Positions 59,363-64,000 of a DNA stretch of 64,000 nucleotides are shown here, piece after piece. Made by a program: the position numbers and the translations under genes. The notes under the pieces were generated by a model. The model was not told where the DNA came from. It worked only from the letters and a program-made list of their open reading frames with translations, and did not search any database. Every line of letters begins with the position of its first letter. The first letter of the stretch is position 1. The stretch is from Ramazzottius varieornatus (Eukaryota; Tardigrada; Eutardigrada; Parachela; Ramazzottiidae), in NCBI GenBank assembly GCA_001949185.1, contig BDGG01000015.1, positions 538,314-602,313 of the forward strand, given 5' to 3'.

Positions 59363-59918
59363 TTAGGGACTGCTGGTTGCTTTTCTTATGAGGTAATATG
59401 TGGTGAAGAGGAGGAGTGCCACGGTGATGGCCACGTAGGACATAGTCTTCTTGTCTCTTCTGCCGGCTAGCAGTATCTGTTGCGTCCTCTTCTTCCCGTT
59501 GGTAATGAAGCCCCTGACTCCAACGATCTCTCGGTCCTGCAACAACAAAGTATGAGCCTTATTTCCGACGCAGTGGACGGAATCCCTGTCGTAAGCGAGC
59601 AGGAGGAAAATGTTTCATGGATTTATACATTCTCGGTCAAAGACTGAACCTTCGTTTGATTATTGATTGAGCGTTCGGAATCACACTGATTACCACATCG
59701 TCCAGGAGCTTGTTCTGCTTGTGCGTTTCACTTTCAATGTCCACAGCAATCTGCAGTAACGAGAGCACGCACAGCCGATTAAAAAATCGATCTCTTAAGA
59801 ACTTTTCGAAGATGTGGAGCCAGACACAGGCAGTACGTACCGACTTCAGCAGCGAAACTCGGGACGACAAGGCTTCACTTCGTGCTTGATTTTCCTGCCT
59901 CAGATATTCGTCCGTCAT
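59363..59918 (-). CDS. BET1-like SNARE
   Basis: Three exons in transcript order join in frame to 102 residues: 59918-59841, 59750-59694 and 59536-59363. Bet1 family Qc-SNAREs act in ER-Golgi and intra-Golgi vesicle fusion. The SNARE helix has heptads through RSEALSSRVSLLKSIAVDIE and THKQNKLLDDV. It is followed by a basic linker and one C-terminal anchor (MSYVAITVALLLFTTYYLI) with the last residues lumenal. The length fits BET1/BET1L (about 110). The start is the first ATG. Whether it is BET1 or BET1L cannot be told by eye. Confidence 0.85.
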
Positions 59919-61960
59919 CCTTGCGCTCTGTCAATGATTCCTTCTGTGTCCGCGACTGCCGAAGACCTGCCGTGAGCGGCGACTAGGTAGGGGGAATTGA
60001 GGAAGGTAAAAAGAGCAATTGAAAATTAACGTAAAACAAATGACCTAAACGTAAACAAATCAAGGCGTTTGATTGCGCATTTGTCTCTTTTTTGATTTCG
60101 TAGGAGCAGCATTTGACAGCGTGCGAAAAATCAATCAACCGCTCACATTTGCACTCTCAGATTCCAATGCTCACATTTGGTCGCGACCGGCTCCATCCCG
60201 ACTTCGTGATTATAGAGAATGCGAGGACAAGTCAGGTCTCATAAAAAGCCACTCTCATCTTTCGGTCTCATGTTTCGACGGGTCTTGGGCCGGCTCGAAC
60301 ACGCTGAAACGCTGCTATTGGTCGACTCGACGCATCCAACCCTACCTCAGTAGCGCACTTTCAGTCTCACGATGCCCGAGGAATCGCGACTCAAGCTTGG
60401 AGATTTGCTATTATCCGTGAACTTTATAGCACCAGGATACTTCCAGATTACCAGAGGCTAGGAGCCTGGCTAGCCAGCAAACATTCGACAGACGAGAGCG
60501 GTATCACTTTAGGACTGTCATGCGACCTCGGCGCAGTGAGCCTTAAGCAACAATACTCAGGATTCCATGTCATACACGATGGCCGCTTTCTCCCCGGAGC
60601 AACTAGTTCAAGCTGCCGATTTTGTGGTCTGCGGGTATTTGTAAAGCCGGCTAGCCAGGCTTAAGACATTACGAAGCTGCACTAAAGTTGCTGAAGTCGA
60701 AAATGAGAAAACAGGCGTATCCCTCCCGTTATCGGATATGTCCTCGATGTGCCTCCTTTGACTGTCACCTTGACGTGCGTGTTGTCGTCTCCTTTTCGTG
60801 CCATGAAAAGTGTTAAAGTGAGTTCGGGAGAGTAAAAGATGGTCAAGAGTCAAGACACCACTGCAGATCCGGTCAGAGTTCTTTACTTCCGGTCGGCAAA
60901 GCAAGCATTGCGATATGAGAGTGCACAAACGTGAGACCGCGAGTCGAAATTCTTCGCATGCACAGGTGGTGACGTCACTTCTGAATCTCATAAAGCTTGA
61001 TTGGGGCAGAGTTAATTTGTCCAAATCTGAGACTACAACCTGAGAGTCGCAAATATGATGGCAGTTCATGAGACCTGACCTGTCCTCGCAAACTCTATAT
61101 TGTAAACGAAGGCGTCGAAATTCGACGCTCACATTTGGGAGACGGCGGCTGCTCACAAAAGTCAACCGTTTTGTGAGACCTCGAATCGGGATGAATTCTC
61201 ATTCCCATTCGCATGAACTCACGTCTACAACACTTCGTCCGTGCTGCCCATCAAGTTTCAGGACTTCCGAGGGAGGATAAGGCCATCTGAGCGAAAATGA
61301 GTGCCGCGCAGCCATTTTTCAAAGTGGCGTATTTTCGCACCTTCTCATGTTGTCGTCTCCCAAAGCTTGATTTGCGGCGGGGTTTGCCTTGGCGATATGT
61401 GAGACTAGATGTGAGAGTCCGAAATGTGAGGCCAAATGTGGCCGGTAGAGCACTGGGCCGCAGGTCCAAAAGTACGCTGTAACTGTGCTGCGCACATTAC
61501 CAGGGCGCAGCACAGCTGTAGCGCGTGAACTGACGAGATTTGTGCAGCACAGCACAGCTACAGTGCGGCGCAACACATGCGGCCAGATTCCGTGCTCTAG
61601 TGGCCGGTTGGTTGATTTCGCATCCTCTAAATTCTGTGAGCATACTCGGCATACTCGCGCAGTCGCAGACTCGGGGACCAGTGGTCGGTGCGAACTGTTT
61701 CTTATCGGAAGTTCGTTCTGAGGCTTTATAGCATACATATATTCCGACAAACCATCCGGTAGCAAATCAAGAAACAGGGATTCCAGATAAAAGCAGTGAA
61801 CATACGTCGGAGGAGACAGGTTCAGGCGGAAGCAGAGCGATATTGTTCGTTCAAACACTAAACGGCACATTTTATACCCTATCAGATTCTATACAGCCAA
61901 TACAAGAAAACTAGCTAGAAGTGATTCAGGACAAAAGACGAATAACAGCGGGAGAGAACT
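59919..61960. other. Intergenic with CTCACATTTG-rich repeats
   Basis: No exon is supported. Between 60145 and 61450 the word CTCACATTTG and its complement recur many times. The stretch 60200-60250 (GCGAGGACAAGTCAGGTCTC) reappears inverted at 61065-61105, so an old inverted or transposon-derived repeat is likely. Confidence 0.45.
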
Positions 61961-62270
61961 TTAGGAAGGTGGAGGTTGATGGCTGGTCGACGCAGACAGA
62001 AGTGTGGGAGTGGTTGTAGGCGGAAGTGTTGGTGTCGGAGTGGACGCTGCTGGTTTGCTCAAGTCTGTCGCTTCGTCGTCCTCGCCGAAGCCCATCCAGG
62101 ACTGCTCGACAATAGCTTGGACACGCTTCTCATACTCCCGGCGATTCTCTTGGTACAACTGCGCTGCCAGACTATTGGCCGGAGAAGTGGGATTGGGTTC
62201 ATCTAGCAGCGAATGGATGGACGCTGAAATATCGTACGTCGGATTCAACATATCTCCCGAAGCCCGCATC
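61961..62270 (-). CDS. C-terminal exon of a RAD6/UBE2A-type ubiquitin-conjugating enzyme (ubc-1-like)
   Basis: The exon is entered after AAAAACAG and reads [28 protein letters not shown] and [20 protein letters not shown], the C-terminal helices of RAD6. It then continues [14 protein letters not shown] and ends in a Pro/Thr-rich tail at a stop (61961). Most animal UBE2A/B stop soon after the VEQSW block. Nematode ubc-1 has a similar long acidic tail starting at the same place. RAD6 with an E3 ligase monoubiquitinates histone H2B and PCNA. The exon start reads GDMLNPTYD where DILQNRWSPTYD is expected, so five or so residues (QNRWS) are missing at the junction. Identity is firm; exon structure is not. 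Confidence 0.8.
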
Positions 62271-63756
62271 CTGTTTTTGAAGCGAGAGGCCTATCCCAAG
62301 CTACAGTTTGCTTATGGTATGGAAGCATCGCGGAAGACATTTTCGGGTACACGACTCACACGCCAGACAGGGCGAACATCCTTCCTTGGAGCAGTGTTCG
62401 CCGATGACTGCAGAATGATCCGGTCACTTCCTGGTTGACTCTAGAACAGCGCTCTCATTGACGAGCGCGACCAGAATGAAGTAAAGAGAGCTTATACTAT
62501 CGAAGGGCAGCAGTGTCTCGTCTTCGAAGTTTGCTCTTTCTGGTCGATCTCTCCCATTTCTCGGTTGCATCCGGCTGAGTTCAGCAAATAAACCAGTAAG
62601 GCGGAACAGACCAATGGCTACAAGAGTATCGGTGGCGGTTGGAGGGGAAGCTCTTTCAGACACCAGTCTAAACATTGCGAGCATGTATCAGTCAGAGCCA
62701 TCAACCGATCGCATACGAGCTCTTCTGCGTTAGCCTACACAGGCCACGCGAGCAAGGTTACGCCCTGTTGCTAACAGTGTGTTGCTGCGGAACTTTGCGC
62801 ATTCTCATTTCTTCGCCATTATCCCGTGAAAGTCAAGCTAGCTGGTCGCATTTCGTGAGCCTCATTGCCTCCCAACTTATCCTCCTTTCCTGACAGGCCT
62901 GATCTGGAGTTTTCCTGCGTCCACCTGTTGCACATACGTTTGGCATTGGGCAGCTTCGTCAGCGTAGAAGCCTGGTTGCTTGAAGGAGGCGCAGTCAATG
63001 TTGGAGCGAGGAGGATTATCGTTCCAGATCGCCAGACTGGTGATTTCTTCTCCCTTTGCATAATCCAGATAAGATTATCTAACCTCCACAGCGTTGTAAG
63101 AGCGGTGCCTCGCTGGGCTAGGATCCCGTTGGTGGCTAAATGATCCGTAAACTGACGGGCTATCCTATTGCCGGGTCGTCCAGGCTGTCGACTTTGGATC
63201 GACCCAGTATTGCACAAGCGTTGGGCATCTTGTCCTGCTTGTTAACGATTAATTCGACAGCTTTCAAGGTCCATTCGATAGTTTGAGATGGCTTGTGCAA
63301 AGGTTTGTGGATGAATGCAGACTTTGGCAGAAGAAAAGCCGGCGTCGTTACCGGTCATCATTTGTCCTTCATGTCATTGTAGAACGATTTCCCGGCCCTT
63401 GGCCATCATCTACTCGTCTTCAGCTACCTTCATCCAACCTGCGTCGAATCCGTGATTCGACGCAGCCAACCTTTGTTATCATTGTCGTCCGGAGAATCAC
63501 CGTAATCGTGAATCGTACAACGTAGGAGCGTGAGTCGTACAACGGGCAGTCCTGACTACTGTTCCGCATGGGCGATTGTTCGGCGATAGCATCGGATTCA
63601 ATGCGACCGTCTCCTTGTGGTTGCCAGCCATCAGAGCCTCCATGAGTGGGACATCATCTTTATCGATGGCTCGGAGAGCCTCCGCCGCGCTGTACTTAGC
63701 GCAGCTGATGGTCAACATTCGCTGTCCGATCTGCTCGCAGAACTTCGCGGCAAAGA
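62271..63756. other. Presumed intron of the RAD6-type gene
   Basis: Separates the two E2 exons. Minus-strand open stretches at 62424-62684, 62819-63280 and 63560-63756 have no recognised domain. One (LKAVELIVNKQDKMPNACAI, about 63270-63210) looks coding-like but could not be linked to anything. Confidence 0.4.
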
Positions 63757-63814
63757 TGGACTCCAAAGTATGTCCAGACAGATACCGCCATCTGCGTAGA
63801 CGTTCGGGTGAAAC
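63757..63814 (-). CDS. Active-site exon of the RAD6/UBE2A-type enzyme
   Basis: After the acceptor TGATCGTAG the minus strand reads [16 protein letters not shown], the RAD6 active-site block with its catalytic Cys (TGT at 63780-63778). It is followed by WSP and then unrelated residues. No GT donor lies right after this block, and the DIL motif occurs both here and as DML in the downstream exon. The N-terminal half of the enzyme should lie beyond the window end. The gene may be broken, misassembled, or use a splice pattern I could not find. A second frame across 63766-63560 is also open (AKYSAAEALRAIDKDDVPLM), without a recognised family. Confidence 0.6.
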
Positions 63815-64000
63815 CTACGATCAAAGAACTGTTTAGCAGTGACACAAGTCATCTAAGTCAAAATAGCGAAGGACGAGGCCAACCCAAGGAAAATTCGAGA
63901 AAAGAAACGAGTACAAATTTCCAAACCTGCATACATATGATCGCACATTCACTACAGTCCGGAAGTATGCAGGTAACGCACGCAGATGAACTGGCCCATG
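63815..64000. other. Window edge
   Basis: Presumed intron or upstream sequence of the RAD6-type gene. The enzyme's N-terminal exons are not seen in the window. Confidence 0.4.

Overview
This is a window from a compact animal nuclear genome. Genes are split by short GT-AG introns, intergenic spaces are small, and both strands carry genes. The gene set (X11/LIN-10, dynamitin, metaxin, FAM161, BICRA, BET1, a reeler protein, a RAD6-type E2) is metazoan. The last exon of the RAD6-type E2 has a C-terminal extension like that of nematode ubc-1, which points to Ecdysozoa. The compact layout makes a tardigrade my best guess, but nothing in the sequence proves it. Two assembly gaps (runs of N) are present.

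Layout. 0.6-2.4 kb (+): gene with a divergent homeodomain. 2.6-5.0 kb (-): Golgi alpha-1,3-fucosyltransferase. 5.5-16.5 kb (-): complete 8-exon X11/Mint/LIN-10 adaptor; its 5.6-kb intron holds a decayed pogo/Tc5-like DNA transposon with 160-bp inverted ends. 17-19.2 kb (-): weak coding segments. 19.5-22.8 kb (+): FAM161 ciliary/centrosomal protein. 23.7-25.8 kb (+): secreted Cu/Zn superoxide dismutase with a ~310-residue N-terminal extension. 26.3-30.1 kb (-): BICRA/GLTSCR1-like ncBAF subunit. 31.2-33.0 kb (+): metaxin-1. 33.4-36.6 kb: a truncated non-LTR retrotransposon (+) and unrecognised minus-strand exons. 36.7-38.6 kb (-): dynactin subunit 2. 40.0-41.5 kb (+): four-pass membrane protein. 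41.5-47.2 kb: no gene seen. 47.2-55.8 kb (+): reeler-domain surface protein whose domain is completed across a 6.2-kb intron. 57.2-59.2 kb (+): roadblock/LC7 domain on a very long N-terminal extension. 59.4-59.9 kb (-): BET1-like SNARE. 62.0-63.8 kb (-): parts of a RAD6/UBE2A-type E2, running toward the window end.

The most striking structure is a dispersed family of foldback elements. Each has outer ends close to GGGAGCTCGGCAAACAAACT and one to five internal hairpins with arms around GTGGCGCACG/CGTGCGCCAC. I find about 24 loci in 64 kb, all in introns or between genes. The genes do not form an operon or a single pathway. Three (FAM161, dynamitin, roadblock protein) relate to cilia, centrosome or dynein, which is probably coincidence. 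Exon coordinates were derived by hand from reading-frame continuity and splice sites.
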